Below are positions 1-11,240 of a DNA stretch of 64,000 nucleotides, in pieces. The DNA is taken from NCBI RefSeq assembly GCF_033958435.1, contig NC_134160.1, forward strand, positions 18,153,001 to 18,217,000, read 5' to 3'. The position numbers were made by a program, and so were the translations under genes. Below the pieces are notes generated by a model. It ran no database searches. It was not told where the DNA came from and saw only the letters and a program-made list of their open reading frames with translations. Every line of letters begins with the position of its first letter. Position 1 is the first letter of the stretch. The DNA comes from Carettochelys insculpta (lineage: Eukaryota > Chordata > Testudines > Carettochelyidae).

Positions 1-1363
1 GCAGGCACCAATGAAAGCTGCTCACCACTCTGCCAGGGATGGACACACCTTATTGCTGGACAGGGCCACATCTCCCGACAGCTGGCGCCGGGGAGCAAAG
101 GACTTTTCTTGCCATTTTCACCGACCACATGGTCTTACAGCTCCTGCATGGTTATCCGTGGTGCGCGCATGGGTGGTGTGCCAGCAGCAGAGAACTAGCA
201 GGAATACCACAGCCCCAAGAGGCAGCCGTAAAAAGAAAGGCCCTTTCCCTGGGCCAGGTTTCCCGGGTGGAGAACTTGTGCTGGCAGGACATGTGAGCAG
301 CCCCTAGCCAGGCTTCCTCAGCCTTTACCTGCATCTTGTGGGCCCAGCACCTGTGAATTGCCCACGATCACACAGATCAGGTAATTTGCTGTTTGATTTT
401 ATTTTTAACTTCATAACAGATGTGTTATATGCCTATATATATCTTCCCTCCCTGAGGAGTCAGTGCCAGCTCCTACCAGTCGCCAATGTTTAAAACAAGC
501 CCAGAGAGACTAGAAAACACTGTACAGACACCTCACCCTGCCAGCCAGGCAAATATTTCCCCTCCACGGCTGCACTGCCAGCGAGGGCTGTAACAGTCTA
601 GGGCTGGCAGGACTTCCCAGGGCACAGTGCTTCCTGGGGCCGGACCTCAGCTCCTGCAGCGCCAAGACAGGCCTCGGCCTGCTAAGCGAAGAAAACCTGT
701 ATGAGCTGTTTTCATGATTGAGCCTATGACACGTGGATGAGGAGCTCTGGTTGCACCAGGAGAAGGCAGCGTTGCACACACAGGCGCGCGTGCACCCCGG
801 CAGTACGGTGTTATGAACTGCGGCCTTGGGCTGACGTCTGAGGTGGTCTCTGACTGCACCAGACAGTGTCAGTTGACGTCCCTCCCAGCACAAAGACGTG
901 CATGAAGATGTCCATAAGCAGACACAAGGGAGTCCTGCGCTGACGCCTGCCCCATTGTCCTGCTGTTCAGCTACAGCCTTTTCCCCACGTTAAGCAGTAG
1001 GTGCCCCAAGCCAGAGGCTGAATTACTAGAGCCCAATACAGTAACTCTATAGGATTAGCCCTAGAGCAGGGCCCCACGGCACTAGGTGCTGCACATAGGC
1101 ACTGCGAGAGCCAGTCTGTGCCTCAGAAGGCTCCTGGCATAGCCGGAGGAGAGCCCGTGGGCCGCCCTGCCGGAGCTGGGAACTGAATGCAGCTCTCTTA
1201 TCTTCTCGCCCCGTATGTTACCCACAAGATCTTTCCACAACACAGCAGCAGTGGCCACCTGCCACAAGCCCTAGTGAGCTGAGGGAGGGGGACTTAGCTC
1301 TTCCATCCCAAGGGGAAGAATGGGCTACCGGGACATTTCCTGAATGGTGGTTGGCCTGTTCTT
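1..1363. other. Unrecognised intergenic sequence
   Basis: No gene or clear repeat was recognised here. Open frames are short, overlap on both strands and show no family motif. Around 1072-1112 a short segment resembles a repeat piece common in reptile genomes (a 'gggccccac...ctaggtgctg' string), but it is too short to assign. Confidence 0.4.
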
Positions 1364-2522
1364 TAATAAGAACATAAGAATGGCCATACTGGGTCAGACC
1401 AAAGGTCCCTCCAGCCCAGTAGCCTGTCTGCTGACAGTGGCCAGTGCCAGGTGCCCCAGAGGGGGTGGACCGAAGACAATGATCAAGCGATTTGTCTCCT
1501 GCCTTCCATCTCCAGCCTCTGACAATCAGAGGCCAGGGACACCATTCCTACACCCAGGCTAACAGCCTTTCAAGGACCTAACCTCCATGAATTTATCTAG
1601 CTCTTTCTTAAATTTTGTTATAGTACTAGCCTTCACAGTCTCCTCTGGCAAGGAGTTCCACAGGTTAACTATGCGCTGAGTGAAGAAGAGCTTTCTTTTA
1701 TTAGTTTTAAACCTGCTACCCATTAATTTCATTTGGAGTCCTCTAGTTCTTGTATTATGGGCACAAGTAAATAACTTCTCCTTATTCACCCTCTCCACAC
1801 CTGACATCATTTTATAGACCTCTATCGAGTCCCCCCTCAGTCTCCTCTTTTCTAAACTGAAAAGTCCCAATCTTTTTAGCCTCTCCTCATAAGAGACCTG
1901 TTCCAAGCCACTAGTCATTTTAGTTTCCCTTTTCTGAACCTTTTCCAGTGCCAGGATATCTTTTTTTAGGTGAGGAGACCACATCTGTATGCAGTATTCA
2001 AGATAGCAGTCCAGTAGCCCTGTAAAGACTAACAAAATAATTTATTAGGTGATGAGCTTTCGTGGGACAGGCCCACTTCTTCAGACATAGCCATACCAGA
2101 ACAGACTCAATATTTAAGGCACAGAGAACCAAAAAGAGTAATCAAGATTGACAAATCATAAAAATATTATCAAGGTGAGCAAATCAGAGAGCAGAGGGGC
2201 AGAAGGAAGGTGGGGGGGTCAAGAATTAGATAAAGCAAAGTATGTCCCACAAAAGCTCATCACCCTAATAAATTATTTTTTTAGTCTTTAAAGTGCTACT
2301 GGACTGTTTTTTTGTTTTGATAGTATGTAGACTAGCACAGCTAACTCTCTGTTAGTATTCAAGATGTGGGCATACCATAGATTTATATAGGGGCAGTAAG
2401 ATACTCCTTGTCTTATTGTCTATCCCCTTTTTAGTAATACCTAACTTCCTATGTGCCTTGTTGACTGTCTCTGCACACTGTGTGGATGTTTTTGAGGAAC
2501 TATCCACGATAACCCCAAGGAT
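1364..2522 (-). mobile_element. CR1 LINE, 5'-truncated, 3' end of ORF2 and 3' UTR, split by an insertion
   Basis: On the minus strand this encodes the C-terminal part of CR1 ORF2 (stop near 1559). Typical CR1 strings are visible: [34 protein letters not shown] and [16 protein letters not shown]. The 3' end is the CR1 type, repeated ATTCTTATGTTCTTA units on the minus strand next to 1364. The sequence is interrupted at 2005-2353 by a Penelope-type insertion flanked by a 12-bp duplication, and CR1 sequence resumes from 2366 to about 2522. The copy lacks the RT core and endonuclease, so it is a dead 5' truncation, the usual outcome of CR1 retrotransposition. Confidence 0.9.
2005..2353. mobile_element. 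Penelope-type inverted-repeat insertion inside CR1
   Basis: A 349-bp block flanked by the direct repeat AGTATTCAAGAT (1993-2004 and 2354-2365). Its two arms (about 2008-2070 and 2245-2308) are inverted copies of one sequence containing 'aataaattatt', 'agctcatcac' and 'cactggactg'-like motifs, matching the pseudo-LTR ends of turtle Penelope-like elements. About 175 bp of unrelated spacer lies between the arms. Insertion into CR1 shows it is the younger of the two. Confidence 0.75.
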
Positions 2523-5500
2523 GACAAGGAATTGGCCCCTCCATCTCGGGGACCCAGGCTGGCAGCATCAGCCCCACTTTCCAGGCCTGAAGGTGGCTTG
2601 AAAATCAGGAGTTTTTAAATAAGCAGTCACTAAGGTGCTCTTTGCATTTGGTGTGTTGATCCCTGAGGGGGGCATTTCCCAGCTCATCTCCCCGCACATA
2701 GCAACTACAGACTGGATTCCGACCACATGCGTCCAGGAGCTGGGCTTTCATTAATACTACAGATACTGTGAAATTCCCAAGGTCGGGGGGTAGCGAAGAA
2801 AAGGTGTCACTGGCCCTTTGGCTTACAACCTCTGACTGCGCAGCAGGCGTGCTGCAAACCCCAAGCTGGGGCAGTCATGGGTGGGTTAGGATGGCGCCCA
2901 CACCTGCGAGAAGAAGGAGGAGGAGAGAATTGTCAGCAACTAGAACTGAGTGCATGAAAGGACAGGTGCTGCCTATTGGGCCCAAGGTTCAGGAACAGCT
3001 GGACCAGTAGACAGCTGGGGCAGGCAGCTGGAACATTACCAGCATGCACACAAGGCGTGAAACCCACCCACCTTTGCACTGCAGCTCTGGCAGACACAGA
3101 CACGGGAACAGCTAGGAAGTGAGTCTCCAAATTCACTGTTTTATGGGGGGAACATTTTGCACTTCCAGGCGTCTTCTCTCTGAAGGTGTCAAGGTGCCCT
3201 GTAACATCCCCTACTCGTGCCTTGGAACTCCCCAGGGACGTGTTATTGCCCCATTGTGCCCCGGCCAGGGGGAGGGCTGGCAAAAGAACCCAGAACTCCT
3301 GACAGACAGCCCACCACTCAGGCAGCCGGACCGCCCAGGCCGAGCTACACACAGCTTTCAAAGCCTGGGGGACTCTCTTGGACGCCTGGGCAGTGAAAAC
3401 AGCCTCTCTCAATGGAACTGAGGCCTGAGATTCTCTGCACAGGGTGCTGGATCCAGAGCCAGCCTCCTGAGTCTCCTTCAGTGACCAGGGTTCTCTGGGG
3501 ACGGCTCCAAAGACGCTGCTGATGCTCTCCCTGGCTGAGCCGGCAGCGTGCCCCAAGAGGCCTGGGCAGCGGTGCAGAGTGAGTGCCACCAGCTATGCAG
3601 CTGGCAGCCTGGCCTTTGCAAGGCTGCCCGGGCTGTGAGGCACTCTTGGCACTAGTGCGGAAGGGGACCGTGGGCGAGTCTCTCGGCCCAGCTCTGTGAG
3701 CTCCGACACCAGGGCCCGCGCCAGACACCGGCATGGCCACAGGTCTCCCTGGTCTAGAGGGGCCCTGGGGAGCAGCCGCCCCGTCGGAGCACGGCCCCAG
3801 CCCTGGGCTGAGGACACAGGGGCAGATCAGCGAGCGCCCGGCGCCCTCTCCCGGAGACACGCTGCCCAGCAGCACCGCCGGCACTGGTGCGAAATTCCCA
3901 GGCAGATTCGGTTGCCACGGAGACGCTGTGTTGCACTGGCTCACACAGGCAGAGCGGTTCTCTGAGCGTGTGGCCCTTTGATGCACGTCGGGGCCTGGGG
4001 TCCGGCGCAGGCTGGCGGGGCGGGAAGCCTCCCTGGGAAGAGGCTGCAGGTCACCAGCGGGGCCTGCCACAGCCCACGTCAGGCCAGAGGGAGCGCTGCC
4101 ATGTTCGGGGCAGGAGGGCAGGGCTGGGCAGGGCAGGCTGCAGCCCGACTGTGACCTCCGGAGAAAGAACAGGAGCCCCAGAGCAGACAGCCACAACCCA
4201 GCCTGGCCCGGGGACGCTGCCTCCTGCTCTGGCCTGCACGCCTCCCACGACGGGAGTGTAGCCGGTCTGTTACCGGGGGCGGTTCTCGCTCTCCAGATAC
4301 GTTCTGCTCCTCCGTAGGCCACCGCTAACCTCTGGCATGATCGCTTGGGCCGTGCAATCCCCTGGCTGATTGAGCGCTACGCAAAATGAAACTCCTTTCC
4401 CGCATTGCTACAGCACGAGAAAGGAGCCACCGGGACCTCCTCAGCACCAGCGCCTCTGCCTGGCCCTTTCTGTCTGGCTCACCTCTAGACAACCAGCCCC
4501 AGGATTTTCCACCCTGGCTCCAGCCCCAACCCTGTGTGGCTGGGAGACCCTTCCCCATGTCAAGGCGGAGGGCTCTGCCTGGCCAGGCTCTAGTCCCTCA
4601 CCCTGCAGCGTGTGGGTGTTGTCAGCATGTGTGCTCCCTTCCGCTCTCACTCCCGGGTAACATGCCTGGGTGTGATCCAGCTCCGGTGGGAGCCCGGGGG
4701 CAGCAAGCGGCCGCACACCGGAGGGGTTTCTGTGTAAACAGCCAAGCCAGCGACACAGCTGGCTCCCCAGAGTCCCCTTCCCACACGAGAGCTCTGCCCG
4801 GAGGGCCTGCCAACCGTGTGGGCCGCACTGCAGGTGTGGAGCTTGGGCGGAGGAGCTGGCAGGTCTCGCCATGGCTCGGCTGTGCCCTGACCGGGCCTGC
4901 TCCACGCAGGGCGGAAGGACGTGCTTTGCCGTGTCTGGGTTTGAAGAGGAGTGGCTGCAGAGTGGTGCCTATGGACCAGGATGATTTTCATGCCTACCCC
5001 TCTCCCCTGCACGTCAAACGGGACGCCAGTAGCCCCGGCCTTGCTTTGGTGGCCGAGCGCTCTTGCTTCAGAAGGGATGCTGGGGCTGTGCCGTGCCCCA
5101 GCACTAGGTGCACCCAATGGAAACGAGTGTGGCAGCATGAAACACAGGGGGCGATGCAGGTGCTCCACAGCAGGGCTGGATCCCAGCTGGCGTGTGGCGC
5201 ACAGGCTGGGCTGCACGGCAGCTGCTGGGTTATTTGAGTGAAGGGCGCGGTTCTGCTCTGGACTCGCGTGTGGCATAGGGACGCGGTCCGAGGAGCAGGC
5301 CAGCGTGAAACCCGGCACCCCTGCCCTTCGGCGAGATGGAGCCTGGCTTGTGAAGCCCTGGCCTGGAGCAGCAGCTGAGGTGGGTGGGAGGTGGAGTCGG
5401 GAGTAGGCAGGGTTCCCAATAATCCATGTGCCCCCAGTGGATGGGTCAATGCAGATCAGGAGCCAGGTGCGGAGGCATTGACTCCGTGCATGCCCTGGGG

Positions 5501-5559
5501 CTCAAGCACCCACAGAAAAAAACAGCTGGTGCTCAGCACCAGCCAGCCACAGCTGTTGG
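2523..5559. other. GC-rich sequence without recognised genes
   Basis: Long overlapping open frames occur on both strands (for example 3345-4322 minus and 4386-5237 plus), but they are rich in Pro, Gly, Ser and Arg, carry no domain signature, and are what high GC content produces by chance. No repeat family was recognised. An undetected small exon cannot be excluded. Confidence 0.35.
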
Positions 5560-5579
5560 GTGTGCACCAGACCAGCTTG

Positions 5580-5880
5580 GGCGGCTGGGGGAGGGGCCGA
5601 GGGAGGGGACAGAGCAGCAGGTGGGTGGGACTCTGGGGGGGGGCAGAGTGGGCGTTGGGAGAGGCAGAGTGACAAGGCCCTTGGGGAGGGGTTGGAGCCA
5701 GTAGAAGCTGTGGGGTCCCAGGAGAGGGGGTGGAGTTGGGGGGCAGGGCCTTGGGGCAGAGGGGGGTGGGGCACCCCTGGGGAAAAGTAAAAGTCAGCGC
5801 TTGTGGCCAGGTGCACCAGCAGTTCTGCACTGGTGCGGGGGGGGCAGACAGCTGGGAAAGCCGGGGGGGCGGGGGGGGGC
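5580..5880 (+). repeat. G-rich tract with many G runs (quadruplex potential)
   Basis: About 300 bp with very frequent runs of 3-10 G on the plus strand, including uninterrupted runs near 5635, 5838 and 5870. The run density would allow several overlapping G-quadruplexes. It is partly a purine-rich low-complexity region; no regulatory role can be shown from sequence alone. Confidence 0.6.
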
Positions 5881-7658
5881 AGGCTGTGTGGGGACCCAGG
5901 GCCAGGCTGCGGAGTGAGCTGGGAGGGATCTTATGCAGCACCTGTCTGCTTGGCTCTGGCCAGGTCCCACCCCACACACACCTGGGGGGCTCGGGAGACT
6001 GCCCAGGGCAGGAGGTAGAGAGGGACAAAGCTGGGCCAGAACCCGGGGCCACTTCCCTCCCACTGCAGCATCCTGGCTGGGGGTGGGAGGGAGGGGGACT
6101 TGTGACGTGCCCCCAAAGAGTGTCAGCTTCCAGCCTGGAGCGGGGCAGCACCTGCCAGCTCACGGCACTGGCCATAAACCTCCATGTGCCCGTGCGGGGA
6201 GCAGGGACCGAAGCTGCCCTTGGGCAGGAGCTCTTCTAAGGGCGGTTCAGAGGAGGAGGCCAAGAAACGTCAGGGCCAGCTCCAGCAGGCCGGGAAGTCC
6301 AGTGACTGTAAGGTCTGCCCCCCACCCCCAGCTGCCACTGTGAGCCCCCGAAAAGGGGGCAGGGAGCGTGCGCCCAGAGTGGTGCCGAGGGACACACACT
6401 CCCAGGCTCCCCTGGGCCTGGCGCAGGAGCAGGGCTGCGGGGATCTGGCAGGAGGGGTTTACGATGGCCGAGGAGCAGGCCAGGCACATGTCACGGAGCT
6501 GCTGGGGCCAGGCCCATGGCCTGCTCCGCAGGGAAGCTGGTGCTCTATGGGCCGCGCTGGGCTGGTTTGACCGGGTTGGTTCCGGACGGTGGCCCTGGCA
6601 AACCCCCCACTTGCCCATCCTTCTGTGTAACCATGACGACTGCCCATCCTGGGTCTCACATGGGAGCGAGGGGAGAGAGCGCTCAGCTGGGCCCAGCACG
6701 CTCCTGCCTGGCTCCCAGTGACCTGCGCCAGAAGAGGCCCCAGCTTTCACCTTCCCCACGTGGGCTGCCAGGCCCTCGCCCAGCCCAGAAGCCGGCACCG
6801 CTCCCAGGCCTGCAGTCCCCTCCCCGCTTCCCCACAAGTGCCCGGTGCAGGGGCAGGCGCTGGGAGGTGCCAGGCCTCCAGCCCATCACGCCCTGGGGCG
6901 AGGACTCAGCCTGCTGAGCGGGACGGGCGGCGTGTCGGGCAGAGCCAGCGGGAGCAGCTACCGGCAGACCTGCACTGCCCACACCAAGCCCATTGCGTCC
7001 CTGCACCCCGGGGCTGTGACTCTGCTCAGCCCCCAGAGACGTTGCCAGAGATGGGGTCAGCTCCCAGAAAGGCCAGGCTCCCCGCCCAGGAGCTCACCCA
7101 CCTCTTGGCACCCCACTGCATAGCCCCCAATGGTCTATGTGCAGACACCCTCCCCCCGCCATCCCGGGTATCTCAGCCTAGCTCCATCAGCCAGGAGCGG
7201 GACGGACCAATTCCGGCTGTAGACACAGCATGTCCATCGACACGGGGGGCATGGCGCAGGGAGGGCGCCCCCACCCCAGCAGGAGAACCCCCGTTGGTGC
7301 TGGCTGTGTGCCCTGGAGTGCTCTGCCGCACAGGTGCAGTCACGCTGCCCGGCTCGCAGCTGTGTCAACTTCAGGGCATGTCCAGAGACTGACGGCGGGT
7401 GCTGGAGGGGCAGAGAGCCATGGCTCAGCTTCTCACCGCCCCCCCGATGGGAGTCTAGCTGCCCCCTCGGCTCTGTGCTCCCCGAGTCAGGACTGGCTTC
7501 ACCACTGGTCAGAAAGATGGCAGCTCCGCACAGTGCCCTGGGCAGGGGGCTGGTTTGATAATTCAGTGAAAAAATCCCAGAGGCCCCACACTAGAGGCCT
7601 GAACTAAAAGCAGTGAGCGCTGGCTGCCCAAGGACTGCAGACTCTCATTTCACACCGA
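5881..7658. other. GC-rich sequence without recognised genes
   Basis: Continuation of the GC-rich block. Open frames overlap on both strands without motifs. No repeat or RNA gene was recognised. Confidence 0.35.
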
Positions 7659-8382
7659 GGCTACGTCTACACTTGCCAGGAATGTCCACAGCTTGGGATG
7701 GAGGCGGGGATATGAGTGTGGATGTGTGAGTGGCTCACAGAGGGTGGGGCTCCTGCTGAGGGGTAACCTGGTGACCAGGTGACACCTCTGGGCTGCAGAC
7801 AAAGGGGGAGGTGGAGCCTGAGGGGTTTGAATTGGAGATGGGAGTTGGGAAGCAGTGAGTCTGGGCTGGGAGAGAGAGAGACAAAGGAGGGGGCAAGGCC
7901 CCACCTCGTGGGGCCCTCGGGGCCTCCTCTCCCCAGCATGGATTGGACTGGCTGTCTCTGCCGGCTGTACTGAGTCCTCTGTACGACGCTGTGTCCTGTC
8001 GGCTCATAAACCCACTGTTCTCCTGCTGAGTGAGAGTCACTCCTGCCTGCGGATGGGGTGCAGAGCCTGGGGACCCCTGAACCCCATCACACTCCTGCCT
8101 GTGGACAGGGTGCAGAACCTGGGGACCCCTGAACCCCATCACATGGCTGCTAAGCAATTTGAGGTACACCAATTGTGTACCTAAAATCGATTTGGCAGCT
8201 GTCGACATTGGCCCCTGTCCTCACTGCAGAACGTCAACAGGAGCTCTCTGCCCACCGACATCCCTTAACCCTTGTGGCTTACAAGGAGTTCTGGGTTCAA
8301 CAGTGATCCCGGAACATGCCGTTTTACGCCTGGAAGATCGAACCCCAGCATTCGCTCTTCCATGGCTAGTGCAGACCTAGCC
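7659..8382 (+). mobile_element. Harbinger-like MITE split by a solo LTR
   Basis: The left end begins GGCTACGTCTACACTTGCC and the right end is its inverted, diverged copy (…GGCTAGTGCAGACCTAGCC). These are the terminal sequences shared by the Harbinger-type elements elsewhere in the window (23420, 24470, 38736, 61998). Without the inserted LTR the element would be about 270 bp. Flanking triplets CGA and TGA could be a decayed 3-bp target duplication. Confidence 0.65.
7694..8143 (+). mobile_element. Solo LTR of a Ty3 family related to the 14-20 kb element
   Basis: A 450-bp block aligns along its length with the reverse complement of the LTRs at 14276 and 19754. Shared features are the start (TGGGATGGAG versus TGTGATGGAG), the ATAAA polyadenylation region followed by 'ctcctgctgagtgagagtc', and the end '…ctgaaccccatcaca'. 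It ends with a 52-bp tandem duplication (8039-8090 and 8091-8142). Flanking pentamers CAGCT and TGGCT may be a degraded 5-bp target duplication. No internal sequence remains, so LTR-LTR recombination is the likely origin. Confidence 0.75.
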
Positions 8383-9239
8383 TGAATGACAAAAGTAACC
8401 CACACCCATGTGTGAGTCTGCACCTCCCTCTAGTGGCTACTCCCTGGGGACAGTTAGGAGTATGCCGCAAGGCTTCCATCTCAGGCCCTAGGAACTTGGG
8501 GTTAGATCCCAGGATCCAAGGTCCAATGCAGCCCAGCTCAGAATGCCTTCCACTGGTCCAAGGCAGCTCCTCAGAGGCAAGATTACAGAAAACTAGACCC
8601 CAACCCTGCAGCACATGGGCTCCAGGGGACAATTTGCAGGGAACTGTGCAAGAAGGGCGTAGAGGGTCGGAGCTTTTGACTGCTGCCGTAGATACTGCAT
8701 GTTAACCTTTGTTCACTAAAGTGAGCGGGAGGTACTGCTCAGCCGAGGCACAAGGTTCTAGTGCCCCTCTTTCAGTTGCTCATAATTGGCTGAAAGATTC
8801 ATTTCTTCAGCTGAGAGTTCCCACCTGTGCTCTTGGCCCGAAGATGAGTTGTGCAAAGAGCAGTGTGAAGTGAAAAGGTATTGTCATTTCGGAGCGTGAG
8901 TGAAAATATGCAATTTCCCTATTATGCCTAAACAAGTCCAGGTGTCTTTTTACACAACAAGCAAACAGCTGTTGAGTGGAGAGCAGCAGATGAAAGCTTG
9001 ACACGGCAGCAAAAACACTTGTTTGGAGGTTACGATGAAGATTGTTTTTTTCTTAGCTGGGTTATGACCCTTTGAAAAGGACATGCTGAGCATGGATACC
9101 ACGGTTGTACAGGGTATTTCTCTAAGCTCAGAAATAGAGCTGTTTGGGAAATAGGAGATTATTGTTAACATTTTACAAAATCCCAATTTTTTAGCTCAAG
9201 TTTTTAATTTTTAATCAAGTTTGGAAAATTTTAAAAAGT
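8383..9239. other. Unrecognised intergenic sequence
   Basis: No gene or repeat family recognised. Confidence 0.35.
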
Positions 9240-9330
9240 CCCTAGATTCTAATGCTAGAAAAGGCTATTGGGATCTAGTCCGGCTTCCTGCGGAGTAGCA
9301 ATTCAGGAATAGAGCCGCTCACATGGAAAA
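9240..9330 (-). repeat. Short CR1-like fragment
   Basis: The string 'tagattctaatgctagaa' followed by a '…gatctagtccggcttcctg' pattern is the reverse complement of the 3' UTR of old CR1 copies. It is too short and decayed to place in a subfamily. Confidence 0.4.
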
Positions 9331-9774
9331 TGCTCATTTTGCAAATTGGAAAATTTCAATTTTGCCCCAAATGTCCAGTTGTCTATTGGGAAAATACAAA
9401 TGATGGCTCCTCCTTCAACCCACTAGGACAGCTCTTGTCCGGCACACCGGGAATTTGACCAAAGCGTTCCAGGGGCTGTTGAGGCACTGTGCGCAGGACC
9501 TGCGCCTGTCTAGTGGCCAGCAGAGAATGCCTGTCAAATTCAGCAAGTGAAATTGGCAAGCACTTTCCAGACAGCCAGCCAAACAGCTGAAAAAAATCCA
9601 TTTCAGTGCTTCTAAAGTGGTCTTTTCCTGAAAATCCTTCCCAAGAAAAATGTTGAGGTTTTTTAACTTTTCATGCCCATTCGTGAGCAAAAAAACCCAG
9701 AAGTGTGAATTTTTTTAATGAAAAAGGATTTGTACTTTCCAGCCGACTCTGCAAAGAACTTTCTTGAATTAACA

Positions 9775-9895
9775 AATAACAAGCAGTCCTGTGGCACCCA
9801 GTTTTACCCATGAAAGCCCATGATCTAATACAATTGTTAGTCTGTAAGGTGCAACAGGACTGCATGTTATTGTGAAGCTACAAACTAACACTGAG
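9775..9895. repeat. Penelope pseudo-LTR fragment
   Basis: The strings 'gcagtcctgtggcacc', 'gttagtctgtaaggtgc' and 'aggactgc' match the ends of the Penelope-like elements at 49766 and 58600. The two halves run in opposite directions, as in the inverted-repeat insertions at 2005 and 41473. Confidence 0.6.
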
Positions 9896-9899
9896 TCTC

Positions 9900-11240
9900 T
9901 TCCGCCTTGAATTAAGTCCCATTTGTGCTAGAATAGATCTTTTAGAAAAACATCCAGTCTTGGTGTTCAAAATCCAGTGAGGGAGACTCCATCATGGTTT
10001 TCGATAAATTCTTCCAATGGCTATTTACACTCACTGTTAAAAATGCACCTTATCTCTAGTCTAAATGTGTCTTGCTCCAACTTAGCAGCCACTGGAGCAT
10101 GTTGGCTCTTTCCCTGCCACACAGAGGAGCCCACGATCAAATCTTTGTTCCCTGCACGGGTACTTTGACCAAGTCTCCCTGAACCTCTGCTTGTTAAACT
10201 GGCTAGACTGAGCTCCTGGAGCTGGTCACGACAAAGTGGGTTTCCCAGCCCTTTGATCAGTCTCATGGCTCTTCTCTGAACTCTCCTGACTTACTGACCT
10301 CCTTCTTCAATTGTAGTGGCACCAGTGCCAAATACAAAGGTAACATAACTCCTGTGCTCCTACTTAATGGCCCCTCATTTATTCATCCATGGATGGGCCC
10401 TGGGAGCTGAGTATACACTGTGACCTTCAACTCATCCTTCTGATTCCCTCTTCCCAGGGTGGAGTCCTGCACCCTGTCACTAGGACTCCACTGTGCACAT
10501 TATGTCACTGTCATTAAATGCACAGTTTGCTCGCACCCAGCTGACCAAGGGCAGCAGATCACTCTGTATCAGTGACCTGATCTCTAGTCCAATGTCTTCT
10601 TTGTTCTTCATCCCTCTGCCCATGGGGATCACTGATACAGATGTTAATCGCACAGGCCGACGAGTGACACCCAGGGAATCTCCACCCCGCAACAAGCATC
10701 AGTTTAGCGACATTTCGAGACCGGGCTGTGGGTCAGGTTTTACTCCATTCCATGTGTGCTGTTTTCATTTTAAAGCTAAAGCAAATTGGAGATATGCATC
10801 TCCTAGAACTGGAAGGGACCTTGGGAGGTCATCTAGTCCAGTCCCCTGCCCTTCTGGCAGGACCAAGCACCACCCCGATGTCTATTTGCTCTAATCCCTT
10901 AATGGCCTCCTCAAAGATGGAGCTGACAACCCTGGGCTTAGCAGGCCAATCTCAAATCACTGAGCTATCCCTCCCCCTGAGTTCTAGTTTCTTAATCAAA
11001 ATGTCAGCTGGTACCAAGCTGAGTGTCTGGCAGACTCTGAGCTGCACTGTGGCCTGTAGCAACCAAACTTGTCACCTCATCAAAACAGCTCTGGTAGGTC
11101 TGACAGCATCTACTTTCCCTAACCCCCTTAACTGTTATCGCCGCAGCTCCGATGAGTTCTTTATTAACCGAATCCTGTTTCAGCCACGCCAGGGTTTCCC
11201 TGGATCGCTGTCATGCTGCCAGGCCCCTGATTGCCAGCTC
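9900..11240 (-). mobile_element. Old antisense CR1 LINE, heavily decayed
   Basis: The minus strand carries a long but broken CR1-like sequence. On the plus strand the antisense landmarks are visible in order: the 3' UTR/ORF2 end ('ctccatcatggttttcgataaattc', 'cactgttaaaaatgcacc'), the middle ('caccagtgccaaatacaaaggtaa') and an upstream RT segment after 11050 ('ttctttattaaccgaatcctg'). Frames are closed throughout. A separate CR1-tail-like unit interrupts it at about 10795-10977. Confidence 0.65.
10795..10977 (-). repeat. Short CR1-tail/SINE-like unit inside the older CR1
   Basis: The plus strand reads 'ctagaactggaagggacc…gaggtcatctagtccag' and ends '…ctgagctatccctccccc'. This is a widespread reptilian short repeat derived from the 3' end of a CR1-type LINE. 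It lies in antisense orientation inside the older copy. Confidence 0.55.

Noticed and set aside
3345..5318. Long open frames on both strands in the GC-rich block
   Set aside because: They overlap each other in several frames, are rich in Pro, Gly, Ser and Arg, and show no domain or splice pattern. High GC content alone yields such frames.
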